DNA from: Maridesulfovibrio salexigens DSM 2638
Lineage (GTDB): Bacteria > Desulfobacterota > Desulfovibrionia > Desulfovibrionales > Desulfovibrionaceae
Length of the DNA stretch: 64,000 nucleotides
Assembly (NCBI RefSeq): GCF_000023445.1
Contig: NC_012881.1
Span: 3,923,501-3,987,500, forward strand
Direction of reading: 5' to 3'
The notes under the pieces are model-generated. The model was not told where the DNA came from and made no database searches. It saw only the letters and a program-made list of their open reading frames with translations. Position numbers and translations under genes: made by a program. Shown in pieces: positions 27,153 through 36,382 of this stretch. Within the stretch, counting starts at the first letter, position 1. Each line of letters starts with the position of its first letter.

Positions 27153-27446
27153 ATGTTTAATGTAACTGTTCCCGAAGAGATGCTCGAAAAGCTCCGGGAT
27201 ATGCTTGAAGACGAAGATGAAGAAAGCTGCGTTCGCCTGAGAGAATACAAAGTAGGCGGCGGCTGACACGCTAAAATCGTGCTCGGTCTGGGCATTGACG
27301 AAGCGGATGAAGATGATGACGTACAGATTGAAGTCAGCGATGTTCCCTTTATCGCCGAAGAAGACTTCCTCACCAAATACGGAAAAGACTTTTCCCTCTC
27401 TTTCAGCGAGAACAAGGAAGTAGTACTGACAGCACTCAGCGCATAA
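27153..27446 (+). CDS. HesB/IscA-like selenoprotein with in-frame UGA (Sec38)
   Basis: A 97-residue protein is encoded if the TGA at 27264-27266 is read as selenocysteine. Before it the frame is MFNVTVPEEMLEKLR...RLREYKVGGG, and after it HAKIVLGLGIDE...DVQIEVSDVPFIAEEDF. Together they give an IscA/HesB-type fold in which the Sec replaces the first Cys after the GGG turn. A SECIS-like hairpin follows at the position seen in E. coli fdhF. HesB-like selenoproteins are a known family in sulfate reducers. GGAGAG precedes the ATG. It is the last gene of the GRE operon and may serve iron-sulfur supply or redox. A nonsense mutation is unlikely because both halves and the SECIS are intact. Confidence 0.85.
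27264..27300 (+). promoter_or_regulatory. Bacterial SECIS element
   Basis: UGA is followed by an 18-nt spacer and the apical loop GGUCU, closed by UGCUC pairing with GGGCA and extended by a G-U pair, a bulged U and two more pairs. The GGUCU loop and its distance from UGA equal those I recall for E. coli fdhF. Confidence 0.8.
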
Positions 27447-27496
27447 CTCCTTGACAGAACCATATACCCCTAAGCGAAAACTCCTTTCGCGATTTA

Positions 27497-27533
27497 ACGG
27501 ACCTGCGACCTCCCTTGCAGGTCCGTTTTTTAT
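27497..27533 (+). terminator. Terminator of the GRE operon
   Basis: A ten-bp perfect stem (ACGGACCTGC with GCAGGTCCGT) around a 10-nt loop, followed by a T run, 50 bp after the selenoprotein stop. Confidence 0.9.
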
Positions 27534-27721
27534 TCAAAGATAGGAGGTAAAAATCTAGCATAACAGCCAAAAGGTCCCTAATCTAATTAGGCTCGGCCAA
27601 AGACATAATTACACCTCAATTCCCGATCCCTCCTTTACGAAAAGAAGCTTTAGTACTAAGTTAGGTCAGCACTTTTAGCATCGGACAACCTAACAACAAT
27701 ATATTTGAACCTATCACTCCA

Positions 27722-29347
27722 ATGAATCTGAATGCCAAGCGACTGCTAGAAATCAATACGGTTCTATTGCTTACATTTATTTGTGTCTTTTCTCTTCTCC
27801 TACCCGCCTATGCGGAAAACGAAACAGAGGCGCAGGTAAACAACGGCACCCTGACCCTGTCTATGGATGAAGTGGTACGTTTGACGATTCGTAACAACTC
27901 CAATGTTGCGACCAAATACCTGCAGCGCGTTACAGAAAAATTCGACCTTGAAAAAGCGGAAGCCAAATTCGAGCCGGTCATCAACATTGACGGCTCCTTT
28001 AATGCTGAAGCATTTCAACGCAATATGCGCATTTCCGATAATGGAACGCAGACCCCGGCTTCAAAATGGGATGCCGGAGCCAAGGCTTCCATTACCCAAA
28101 AAATCCCCACTGGCGGTACCCTCTCATTTGTCTGGGATAACAACTATTCCGAGAACAGTGACGGAACACTGAGCTATGACGGAGACTCTGCTGTTTCACG
28201 CTCAAAGACCTACACCCGTGAAGCATCCTCCAAATGGCGCATCGAGCTGACTCAACCCCTGCTAAAAGGTGCTGGAATCGATTACAATATGGCCTCCATC
28301 CGGTTGGCCCGCATTACCGACAAACGCAATATTCTCAGCTTGCGTGACAATCTCAGCCAGCTAATAAATTCGGGCCTCAACTACTATTTTACTTTCAAAC
28401 AGGCCAAAGAGAATCTGGAAATCCAGCAACAGGCCCTTGAACGCTCGGAACGGCTGCTGGAGGTAAACCAATTCAAACAGAGTATGGGGCGCATGTCCGC
28501 CAGTGACGTGGTTCAGGCCGAAGCAGATGTGGCTTCAGGACGGCTTTCCCTTGAAGAAGCACGTAACAGCCTCGATAAAGCACGCCGCGATCTGCTCAAC
28601 CACCTTGAGATGGATCCCAATCTTGAGATTGAACCGATCGATGACGAAATACGTGACGTTGAACCTGACTACGAACAATGCATGCAGGTGGCACTGAAAA
28701 ACAACCAGACATACATGGACAAGGTTTTCGCGGTCACAGAATCAAACATCAACGCCATGATGGCTGAGAATGAACGGGAATGGCAACTTGATCTCAAGGG
28801 CGGCTACGAAGAGACACAAACTCAGAAGAATTCTTACTCCGCCTCCACCAGTGATGATGAACTCTCGGCAGGAGTTGAACTTTCGGCCCCCATTAATCTC
28901 TGGGGAGATGACCAGTTGGAGAGAAAGAAAAAGCTGCTTACTGCCGAGGTAAACAAACGCAAGGCCAAGCTTGAGCTGAAACGGGCCAAAACCAATTTGC
29001 AGACCGAAGTTGCCAATGCCGTGCGTGACGTAAGAATGCGCTGGAAAATGATTAGGCTTGCTCAAAAGAACACCGAGCTTAAAGCCCTGCAGCTGGAAAA
29101 TGAAAACACCAAACTGATGGTAGGCCGGACAACAAACTTCGAGGTGGTTTCATATCAAAACCAACTTGTGCAGGCTCAGCTCGCGGAGACCTCCAAACAA
29201 ATTTCTTATGTTCAAGCCCTGCTAATTCTCGACCAGCTCCTAGGCACAACCATGGAAACATGGCATGTTGAATTCAAACATAATGACAAGCAACTGGAAG
29301 AAGACCTCAATAACAAAATCCGCCCCCTGGTCTGGACATGGTGGTAG
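27722..29347 (+). CDS. TolC-family outer-membrane efflux protein
   Basis: Outer-membrane channel subunit of 541 residues. It has an N-terminal signal sequence (hydrophobic 15-30, cleavage likely after PAYAE), followed by the two internally repeated helical hairpin halves of TolC. LQKTPTG-like text is replaced by ITQKIPTGGTLSF, and long charged helices (EARNSLDKARRDLL and ANAVRDVRMRW) match the coiled-coil barrel. It overlaps or abuts the adaptor gene. Together with the adaptor and the MacB-type ATPase and permease it completes a tripartite exporter. No clear Shine-Dalgarno is visible before the ATG at 27722. Confidence 0.9.
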   Translation: MNLNAKRLLEINTVLLLTFICVFSLLLPAYAENETEAQVNNGTLTLSMDEVVRLTIRNNSNVATKYLQRVTEKFDLEKAEAKFEPVINIDGSFNAEAFQRNMRISDNGTQTPASKWDAGAKASITQKIPTGGTLSFVWDNNYSENSDGTLSYDGDSAVSRSKTYTREASSKWRIELTQPLLKGAGIDYNMASIRLARITDKRNILSLRDNLSQLINSGLNYYFTFKQAKENLEIQQQALERSERLLEVNQFKQSMGRMSASDVVQAEADVASGRLSLEEARNSLDKARRDLLNHLEMDPNLEIEPIDDEIRDVEPDYEQCMQVALKNNQTYMDKVFAVTESNINAMMAENEREWQLDLKGGYEETQTQKNSYSASTSDDELSAGVELSAPINLWGDDQLERKKKLLTAEVNKRKAKLELKRAKTNLQTEVANAVRDVRMRWKMIRLAQKNTELKALQLENENTKLMVGRTTNFEVVSYQNQLVQAQLAETSKQISYVQALLILDQLLGTTMETWHVEFKHNDKQLEEDLNNKIRPLVWTWW

Positions 29348-29355
29348 GAAGAGTC

Positions 29356-31107
29356 ATGGACAATCTGCTTACCCCCCCCTTTCGGGAAACAGTTCTTCAA
29401 GTCATGAATGATGGAGTCATGATTCTGAACAATAAAGGGATCGTTACCGGTGCCAATCCTGCTCTTGCCAAGGTGCTGGGTATTTCCGGAAACGAGCTGG
29501 AAGGCATGCCGCTTATGGCTGTTGTTCCTCCGGTTGAAGAGAATGATGAATTCATGCAGGCCCTGCTGGACACTATTTACAAAGACTGCACCATCAGCAA
29601 CCGGGCGACTCCATACTACAAAGAAGACGGGGAAAAGATTTACCTCTCAGTCAGCGTTTCGAGGCTTAAAGGCAATGACGGACAACCTTGCGGAGCTGTT
29701 TTGGTCCTGCGCGATGTGACTGAAATTGAAAAAATGCGGCAGGACGAAAAACAGCTTAATCAAGACCTGACTAAGGCCATGCGCGATGCTGATGAATCCA
29801 ACAAGGCCCTTCAAATTTCGCTCACCCAAGGGAAAAAAGTCCGTTTCATACTAATCGCAGCTGTGTTCTGCTTCTTCTGCGCAGTCGGAGCATTCTTCTG
29901 GTTCAATCCGGCTTTCATGGAAATACCCGACACATTCAAGCCTGCGGCAGCTTCGAGCGCTAAAACGGAATACCAGAGTATGGTAGTCACCCCCCGCCCT
30001 TTCTCGCGTTCCATCTCTCTTGCAGGGGTTGTAGCACCGCTGGAGGAACTTACTCTCGTTGCTCCCTTTAACGGGATCATCACCAAAACCGACTTTTTTT
30101 ACGGTGAAAGAATCCCCCGAAACCAGACCATCATAACTCTGGATACATCTGAAATTGCCAGCAAGATGCGCTCGGCTTTTACTGAGTACATTAAATCCCG
30201 CAAAAAATATTATGAGCTGACCAACTGGAAAAATACTTCCGAAGTACTCAAAGCAAGACGGGAGCTGGAACAAGCCAGACGGACCCTGAACAGTTCTAAA
30301 GCCAAAACCGAGGAAGACAAGATGCTGTTTGAAAAAGGCATCATCCCCCGAAACCAGTACGATACATCATTTCAGGAACTGAAAAACAATGAATCACGAC
30401 TCGTGTCCTCTCAGGAAACCTACCGCGATGTGCTCAATAAAGGCGACCATGAATATGTTGAAATAGCCCGCATGGAACTTGCCAATGCAGAAACAAACTA
30501 CAACACCTTGAAAGAGAAGATGTCCCGGTCAACGGTGACTGCCCCAGTCTCAGGGGTTGCACTGCGTCCCAATTCAAAAAGCGGGGATGCTAAGGAAATC
30601 ACCAGCGGCATGAGCGTGACAGAAGGACAGCCGCTGCTTTCCATTGCCAGTCTTGAGGGTTTGTCCATTTCTGCAAAGGTAGACGAACTGAACATCAACA
30701 GTCTGCAACTGGGCCAACCGGTCACAGTTACCGGAGACGCTTTCCCGGATCATAAACTGAAAGGTGAAATCGCTATGATTTCCTCACAGGCCGGGGGAGA
30801 AGGCAAGGTCCCCACCTTTGAAACCACAATCCGCCTGCCCCACCTGCCCAAGGATGTAAGCAAAAATGTACGCATCGGCATGACTGCCAATATGCAGGTG
30901 GAGACATACTCCAACGAAAACGCAATCATGGTTCCTTTCTCAGCCATTAATAGAGACGGGAGTAAGGTTTTTCTGAGAGTTAGAGAAAAGGACGGCACCG
31001 TTCGCGAAGTAGATGTTGAAACCGGATACACCACCATCAATGAAGTGGAAATCCTCTCCGGTATAGAACCGGGCACAACCATCCTGCTCAAACAGGAAGC
31101 GTTTTAA
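29356..31107 (+). CDS. PAS-domain/MacA-type periplasmic adaptor fusion
   Basis: Fusion protein of 583 residues from the ATG at 29356, preceded by GGAAGAG; an upstream in-frame GTG/ATG overlaps tolC. Residues 5-120 are a PAS domain (MNDGVMILNNKGIVTGANPA, ending RDVTEIEKMR). Residues 122-155 are a coiled coil and 162-183 one membrane helix. The rest is an HlyD/MacA-like adaptor, with a lipoyl-like half (VVAPLEELTLVAPFNGIITK), a long coiled-coil hairpin at about 270-370, the second half (RSTVTAPVSGVALRP) and a beta-barrel tail. Adaptors of MacAB pumps normally begin with a short anchor. A cytoplasmic PAS sensor joined to the periplasmic adaptor is unusual and could gate assembly or activity by redox or ligand. 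Confidence 0.9.
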   Translation: MDNLLTPPFRETVLQVMNDGVMILNNKGIVTGANPALAKVLGISGNELEGMPLMAVVPPVEENDEFMQALLDTIYKDCTISNRATPYYKEDGEKIYLSVSVSRLKGNDGQPCGAVLVLRDVTEIEKMRQDEKQLNQDLTKAMRDADESNKALQISLTQGKKVRFILIAAVFCFFCAVGAFFWFNPAFMEIPDTFKPAAASSAKTEYQSMVVTPRPFSRSISLAGVVAPLEELTLVAPFNGIITKTDFFYGERIPRNQTIITLDTSEIASKMRSAFTEYIKSRKKYYELTNWKNTSEVLKARRELEQARRTLNSSKAKTEEDKMLFEKGIIPRNQYDTSFQELKNNESRLVSSQETYRDVLNKGDHEYVEIARMELANAETNYNTLKEKMSRSTVTAPVSGVALRPNSKSGDAKEITSGMSVTEGQPLLSIASLEGLSISAKVDELNINSLQLGQPVTVTGDAFPDHKLKGEIAMISSQAGGEGKVPTFETTIRLPHLPKDVSKNVRIGMTANMQVETYSNENAIMVPFSAINRDGSKVFLRVREKDGTVREVDVETGYTTINEVEILSGIEPGTTILLKQEAF

Positions 31108-31775
31108 TGCTTAACATCGAGGACGTTCATAAATCCTACCTGCTGGGCACGGTTGAAGTTGAGGTACTCAAAGGGGTAAACCTCAATGTTGACGATGGCG
31201 AGTTGCTAGCCATCCTCGGCTCATCCGGCTGCGGCAAATCAACTCTTATGAACATATTGGGATTCCTTGATCAGCCCAGTTCCGGCACTTACCGCTTCAA
31301 CGGTAAGCTGGCCGATAAAATGAGTGATGATGAACTTTCCGACATTCGTAACCATGAAATAGGCTTTGTGTTCCAGCAATTTCACCTGCTGCCCAAGCTT
31401 ACCGCCCTTGATAATGTCTGCCTGCCGCTGCTTTACCGCGGGGTCCCCAAAAAGGAACGTGAAGCACTGGCCGAAGAAATGCTGACGAAAGTCGGCATGG
31501 GCGAACGCGGAGACCACCGCCCCAATGAACTTTCCGGCGGCCAGCAACAACGGGTCGCCATTGCCCGAGCCCTGTGCGGGGAACCTTCACTTATTCTAGC
31601 TGACGAACCAACCGGAGCTCTTGATACAGCAACAGGCAAAGACATCATGGACCTTTTCTTAAGCCTGAATGAAGAAGAAGGCATAACCGTTGTCATCATC
31701 ACTCATGATCCCGGTCTTGCAAAGCGTTGTAAACGTTCCATACGCATGCGGGATGGCAGACTGGAGGGCGTATGA
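31107..31775 (+). CDS. MacB/LolD-type ABC transporter ATPase
   Basis: ATP-binding protein of 222 residues. Walker A is GSSGCGKST, the Q-loop is [10 protein letters not shown], the signature is [15 protein letters not shown], and Walker B is [12 protein letters not shown] with the switch His in IITHD. These are typical of the MacB/LolD/FtsE branch. Its ATG shares one base with the adaptor stop (TAATG) and its end overlaps the permease start (ATGA), so it is translationally coupled. In E. coli MacB ATPase and permease are one chain; here they are split. Confidence 0.93.
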   Translation: MLNIEDVHKSYLLGTVEVEVLKGVNLNVDDGELLAILGSSGCGKSTLMNILGFLDQPSSGTYRFNGKLADKMSDDELSDIRNHEIGFVFQQFHLLPKLTALDNVCLPLLYRGVPKKEREALAEEMLTKVGMGERGDHRPNELSGGQQQRVAIARALCGEPSLILADEPTGALDTATGKDIMDLFLSLNEEEGITVVIITHDPGLAKRCKRSIRMRDGRLEGV

Positions 31776-32947
31776 TCCTGGGTGAGAACATAAGGGAATC
31801 CTTCCGTTCACTCATGGGCGCCAAGCAACGCTCTTTGCTTGCCCTCATCGGGATTGTAATCGGCATCGGTTCGGTAATCGCCATGGTCACCGTTGGTCAG
31901 ATTGTCGAGAATGAAGTCATCCGCCAATTCAAGGAAATGGGTACTGATGTCTGCTCCGTGCAGCAGGAATACGGAAGTGGCAGCAAAAATTCAGGCTTTA
32001 ATCTCCAGAATGTACTGAAAATACCGCAAGCCTGCTCGACCATTCGCACGGTTGCGCCCTATGTATCATTCTACAGTGACCTTAAATTTTCCGGCAAAAG
32101 AACATCCAGCCCCGCGCTGGGCGTTACTGAAGAATTTGCGAGGCTCTATAAAATTCATATCAGTGCGGGCAGGTTTATCTCCGATCTGGACGGACATTCA
32201 GCCTTCTGCGTCCTTGGGTCCAGTAAAGCTAAATGGTTGCAGGAACAGGGGGAGAGCGATCCCGTAGGAAAGCAGGTAATCTTTAACGAACGCATCTACA
32301 CCATAATCGGCATTGCCGAGAGCGTACCGATGGGCACATTCACTCCTTACGAAATCAACGAAGGAATCATGGTTCCCATTAAAACCGCCATGCGCAGTCA
32401 TGAGCGCCCGAAGATAAATACTTTCGGAACCCGCATGATAGAAAGCGGCATCAGCGAGCAAGCAACCGAACAGCTTAAGAACTATTTCAAAATCACATCT
32501 AAAACTGAAATCAGAGTAACCAGCGCGGAAGAACTGGTGGCTCAAATGAAAAAGCAGATGCGCATGTTCACCGCCCTGCTGGGAGCCATCGGTTCCATAT
32601 CTCTTATTGTCGGCGGAGTGGGAGTAATGAACGTCATGCTCGTTTCGGTTTCAGAACGCAAAAAAGAAATCGGCATCCGCCGCGCCATCGGTGCCAAACG
32701 CAAGGACATTCAGTTCCAGTTTCTGGTGGAATCCATCATTCTCTCCTTCATCGGTGGAATGCTGGGAACGGCTTTGGGTGTCGGGGCCACGGCTATCATA
32801 TGCAATTTTGCGAACTGGAGTTTTTTTGTTTCCGAAGAAGCAGTCATGCTCGGGGTGGGAGTATCTGCGGCGGTTGGTATCTTCTTCGGTTACTACCCGG
32901 CGCGGCAGGCTTCGGCCTTAAGCCCCATTGATGCTTTACGATCCTGA
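31772..32947 (+). CDS. MacB-type ABC transporter permease (FtsX fold)
   Basis: Membrane protein of 391 residues. One N-terminal helix (LLALIGIVIGIGSVIAMVTVG) precedes a large periplasmic domain at about 45-270, followed by three C-terminal helices with the FtsX signature (GGVGVMNVMLVSVSERKKEIGIRRAIGAKR). This is the mechanotransmission type of permease, which works with a TolC partner and a hexameric adaptor to expel substrates from the periplasm. The substrate is unknown. Last gene of the four-gene exporter operon, followed by a hairpin terminator. Confidence 0.92.
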   Translation: MILGENIRESFRSLMGAKQRSLLALIGIVIGIGSVIAMVTVGQIVENEVIRQFKEMGTDVCSVQQEYGSGSKNSGFNLQNVLKIPQACSTIRTVAPYVSFYSDLKFSGKRTSSPALGVTEEFARLYKIHISAGRFISDLDGHSAFCVLGSSKAKWLQEQGESDPVGKQVIFNERIYTIIGIAESVPMGTFTPYEINEGIMVPIKTAMRSHERPKINTFGTRMIESGISEQATEQLKNYFKITSKTEIRVTSAEELVAQMKKQMRMFTALLGAIGSISLIVGGVGVMNVMLVSVSERKKEIGIRRAIGAKRKDIQFQFLVESIILSFIGGMLGTALGVGATAIICNFANWSFFVSEEAVMLGVGVSAAVGIFFGYYPARQASALSPIDALRS

Positions 32948-32970
32948 TTCAACTCCTCCACCAACTACAA

Positions 32971-33008
32971 AGAATCAAGCCGGCTCCCAATAGAGCCGGC
33001 CTGATTCT
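32971..33008. terminator. Hairpin terminator between convergent operons
   Basis: AGAATCA-A-GCCGGCTC pairs with GAGCCGGC-C-TGATTCT around CCAATA. T runs are short on both strands, so it probably serves both the exporter operon and the MscS gene. Confidence 0.7.
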
Positions 33009-33009
33009 G

Positions 33010-35283
33010 TTATGGAACAGCAGGAACAGCCGCAACAGCCGTTTTTTCTTTCATACGTTTATCCGCGTCATTTAAGGCTGCGGCAGAAATGGCTGTACGC
33101 TCCTCATCCGATAGCTCCCCGCCGTCTGGAATCTGTACTGAAACGCGGGGCCGGGCAAATTCAATTCCAGCCTCAGCAAATTTCTCGCGCAGCATAGCCA
33201 GCACATGCTTGCGAATGGTGAACTGGCTGCCCGGACGGGTCATAAATTTAAGGCGCATGCGCATGCCGTACTCTTCCATAGCCATGACACCCTGACACTT
33301 GATGTCGTCAAGGAGCATTTCATTGAACTCCTCGTCAGCACGAATGGACTTATTAATCTGTTTGATTATCTTCTTGATCTCTTTCACGTTAGTGTCAAAG
33401 GGCACTAAATATTGCAGTTTCATGATCGCCCAGTCGCGGGTATTATTTCTAACCACCTCCATAGCTCCGAAGGGAATGGTATATAAAAAACCGCGATGGT
33501 GCCGCAGCTTGATGGAACGGACTGAAATCGCCTCAACCGTTCCTTTTGCCCCGGCAGTCTCAATGTAATCACCAACACGAAAAGCATCGTCCATAAGAAA
33601 GAAAATACCGGAAATGATATCCTTAACTAAAGTCTGGGAACCAAAACCGATGGCAATGCCGAAAACACTGGCCCCGGCAATTAGCGAACCGATATTAACA
33701 CCAAGAGCCGCGAGAACGATCAATATCGTCACTATAAAAATAGTAGCGAAAAGAAACGTCTTAACCAGTTGCAATAATGTACTGAAACGGTCTCCTTCAT
33801 AGCTGTGCTCGTCATCTTTCCTTTTTTCGGCAATCTTACGTTCAAAAAAGCGGCTGACAAAAACCCAGCTAACATAAGCCATGATTAGAGCGGAAATCGA
33901 TTCGAAAGCAGCGCCAACGACCCTTTCACCGAGGTCAAAGTGAAATCCCCAGACATCAATAAGAGAAAAAACGGTTCCACAAAACAAAAGAACACGAAAA
34001 CTGGATATCAAGAACGATTGGAATCGGCTGATATAATTAGCATCCATTTCATCTGCTTCATCTGAAGAAACAACTATTTCAGCTACAAATGCTACCAGTT
34101 TGCGGATGCCCATATCGGCAATAAAATAGAATGGTAAGGCCAGCAGAGTCATGAATCCGGGAAGCATGGCATCATCTCCCAGTACGACAAGAGTCAGCTC
34201 CCAGAAAATCCAAAAACTCCAGAAATATATCTGAACACCTACATGCCAGAATCCGGCAAGCTGCCTGCCCATACTTTCAGCGCGGGTGCGGGCAAGCATG
34301 AATGCCATGATGTTAACCCTGTTAATGAAAAGTAGTGTTGAAATGATTGCGATTACGACAAATCCCGCAAACGAACTTACCAGCAGATAAATTGTCTCAC
34401 TTTTATGATCCAGCCGGAGAAGACTGCCCATAAGAACACTGACAGAAATCACAACAGCTATGCGGAAATTCCACCGATGAACATAACGTGCGGTATCTGT
34501 ATTCAGATTGAAAATACGCAGTGAAGGTGCAGCAGGGGCCAGCAAAAAGCTGGAAACAAGACTAATAATTTCAAGGGTTGCCATGGAAAGCCACCATGAC
34601 ACCAGCACCGGCCTCCCGGAACTGCCGTCATGAAAAATAAGCAGATAAATTGCACTGACAGCAAATGAGATAAAGACCAGCCCCACAAGATCAATGCAGG
34701 ACCGGAAAAGCAGACGTCCAACTTTTGTATGCCAGAGTGCGTATTGCGGAATCTGCGAAATTTTGGCCTGCAACCCGGCAGTCATTTTCCTATAGCCAAA
34801 CATGCCTCCGCCCCAGACAAAAGTCAGCAGAACCAAGGCCAAGCCATGTTCACCCGGAGTCATATTCAGGTTGCTACCCAGAATATCCTGAAAGACCTTA
34901 GGAACTTCAACCTGCGCAACTGCAGCCACGGAAAAGAACGTAGAAAAACGCTCATATGTATGAGCCATCCCGGATCTGAATGCCTTGCTCAGGGCAGAGA
35001 GACCGGAATACTGGAGCACCTTAGGGGTTGTCTCGGCTGCTTCTTTTCGCATCTCCGCACTGGGATTCTTGCGGTCCCTGTCATTTGCCATTCCGAAAAG
35101 AATATAGTTTACCTGCTCCAATGACATCTTTACCGGAATGCTCTGAACAGTATCCGAGTCATTATTAACATCCACCATTTCCTGAACCGATCCGGGGCCA
35201 TGTTCGGCATAAGAATTAGGGGCCCAGATTAACACTACCGCTACAATCAATACTAAATATAAAAAGTTTGTCTTTCGAATCAT
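33010..35283 (-). CDS. Large MscS-family mechanosensitive channel
   Basis: Inner-membrane channel of 757 residues. It has a signal peptide (1-26, SYAEHGP), a periplasmic segment to about 130, about ten membrane helices, and the MscS core at about 500-700 with the pore-lining helix and vestibule entry (GSQTLVKDIISGIFFLMDDAFRVGD) and SIKLRHHRG. It belongs to the enlarged MscK/YnaI-like group, where extra helices precede the core. Likely role is release of solutes on hypoosmotic shock, consistent with a marine host. The C-terminal tail is Lys/Ala rich. Monocistronic by its terminators. Confidence 0.88.
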   Translation of the reverse strand: MIRKTNFLYLVLIVAVVLIWAPNSYAEHGPGSVQEMVDVNNDSDTVQSIPVKMSLEQVNYILFGMANDRDRKNPSAEMRKEAAETTPKVLQYSGLSALSKAFRSGMAHTYERFSTFFSVAAVAQVEVPKVFQDILGSNLNMTPGEHGLALVLLTFVWGGGMFGYRKMTAGLQAKISQIPQYALWHTKVGRLLFRSCIDLVGLVFISFAVSAIYLLIFHDGSSGRPVLVSWWLSMATLEIISLVSSFLLAPAAPSLRIFNLNTDTARYVHRWNFRIAVVISVSVLMGSLLRLDHKSETIYLLVSSFAGFVVIAIISTLLFINRVNIMAFMLARTRAESMGRQLAGFWHVGVQIYFWSFWIFWELTLVVLGDDAMLPGFMTLLALPFYFIADMGIRKLVAFVAEIVVSSDEADEMDANYISRFQSFLISSFRVLLFCGTVFSLIDVWGFHFDLGERVVGAAFESISALIMAYVSWVFVSRFFERKIAEKRKDDEHSYEGDRFSTLLQLVKTFLFATIFIVTILIVLAALGVNIGSLIAGASVFGIAIGFGSQTLVKDIISGIFFLMDDAFRVGDYIETAGAKGTVEAISVRSIKLRHHRGFLYTIPFGAMEVVRNNTRDWAIMKLQYLVPFDTNVKEIKKIIKQINKSIRADEEFNEMLLDDIKCQGVMAMEEYGMRMRLKFMTRPGSQFTIRKHVLAMLREKFAEAGIEFARPRVSVQIPDGGELSDEERTAISAAALNDADKRMKEKTAVAAVPAVP

Positions 35284-35461
35284 ATTCTCCTCACAGCAAC
35301 ATCATTTAAGATTTTTAAGGAGTTGACTGTTCATGCTTTATTTTTCATATAACCTATATTTAAAATACATTTAAGCGAAGAAACACGAACAATACATGAC
35401 CGAAATTATTTTATTCTTTCGTGATCAATGGCGGAGACACAATTTTATGCGTTAAAACAAA

Positions 35462-35494
35462 AAGGGGGCTGCAGCAAAACGCCGCAGCCCCCTT
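35462..35494 (-). terminator. Terminator of the yitT/EamA operon
   Basis: Minus-strand AAGGGGGCTGCGGC pairs with GCTGCAGCCCCCTT and is followed by TTTTG. It lies about 25 bp after the YitT-family stop. Confidence 0.85.
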
Positions 35495-35518
35495 CATGTG
35501 GATGTGGAGATGGAAATA

Positions 35519-36382
35519 TTAATAAGCCTTGCGCCTGTTGATATTCTGACCGATGACACTGAAAGTATTCTCAACAACAAAAATAGCTTCAGGATCGATG
35601 TCAAAAACCACCTGCTCAAGGGAACGCAAACGCAGGTTATCGGTAATGGAGTAGACCATATCGATGCGTTCACCGGAATAGCCTCCCTTGCCGGGAATTA
35701 TGGTTGCATGCATCTTTTTATTCCGGGTCAGCTCATGAACAATGAGGTCCGACTTGCGTGAAATAATGCGCACAGCCTTACGCTGGTTTAAAAGAGAGAG
35801 TACGTATTCGGTCAGAACCGAACTGATAAAGATCATTACCAGCGAGGCAATGACTTTGTCCGGAGTATATCTGCTCAATGCAAAGCCCATAACAACTGCA
35901 TTGACAGCAAAATAGAATGCTCCGAATCTGATCCCGTAACGCTGATTAAGAATAACCGCCACAACATCAAGTCCGCCTCCACCACCATAGGTTCTCAGGA
36001 TGATCCCACATCCCGCCCCCATGATGGCACCGGAAGCTATAGCCGCATACATCTCGTTATGGATACCGAGATCAAGATGCACATAGGAAGTCATAAACGT
36101 AACCAGACTCATGGTCAGCAGGTTAAGAAAAAAGAACCTGCGGCTGACTCCTTTCCACGCCAGAATGAACAGCGGGATATTCAGAAGCAAATACCACCGG
36201 GACAAAGAAAGTTCCGGTGATATTTTCTGCATTACAACTGCGAACCCGTAAAGAGCTCCGGGCACAAAATTATGATGTGCCGCGATGCCGTTGTAACCTA
36301 CGATAAAGACAAATGCCCCTACTCCCATCAGGAAAATATTCCAAGCCAGGGAGTCACTGATCTGCCTGATTTTATTATCCAT
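35519..36382 (-). CDS. YitT-family membrane protein (DUF161-DUF2179)
   Basis: Protein of 287 residues with five or six membrane helices in the first 200 residues (GYNGIAAHHNFVPGALYG and the glycine tract RTYGGGGGLD typical of YitT) and a cytosolic C-terminal DUF2179 domain (HATIIPGKGGYSGERIDMVYS). The family is widespread, and no transport substrate is firmly established. It is coupled to the upstream EamA permease by an 8-bp overlap, so the two may handle related compounds. Confidence 0.88.
   Translation of the reverse strand: MDNKIRQISDSLAWNIFLMGVGAFVFIVGYNGIAAHHNFVPGALYGFAVVMQKISPELSLSRWYLLLNIPLFILAWKGVSRRFFFLNLLTMSLVTFMTSYVHLDLGIHNEMYAAIASGAIMGAGCGIILRTYGGGGGLDVVAVILNQRYGIRFGAFYFAVNAVVMGFALSRYTPDKVIASLVMIFISSVLTEYVLSLLNQRKAVRIISRKSDLIVHELTRNKKMHATIIPGKGGYSGERIDMVYSITDNLRLRSLEQVVFDIDPEAIFVVENTFSVIGQNINRRKAY

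Noticed and set aside
27137-27463. Minus-strand 108-codon frame over the selenoprotein gene
   Set aside because: Serine-rich shadow. The plus strand gives a coherent IscA-like protein once UGA is read as selenocysteine.
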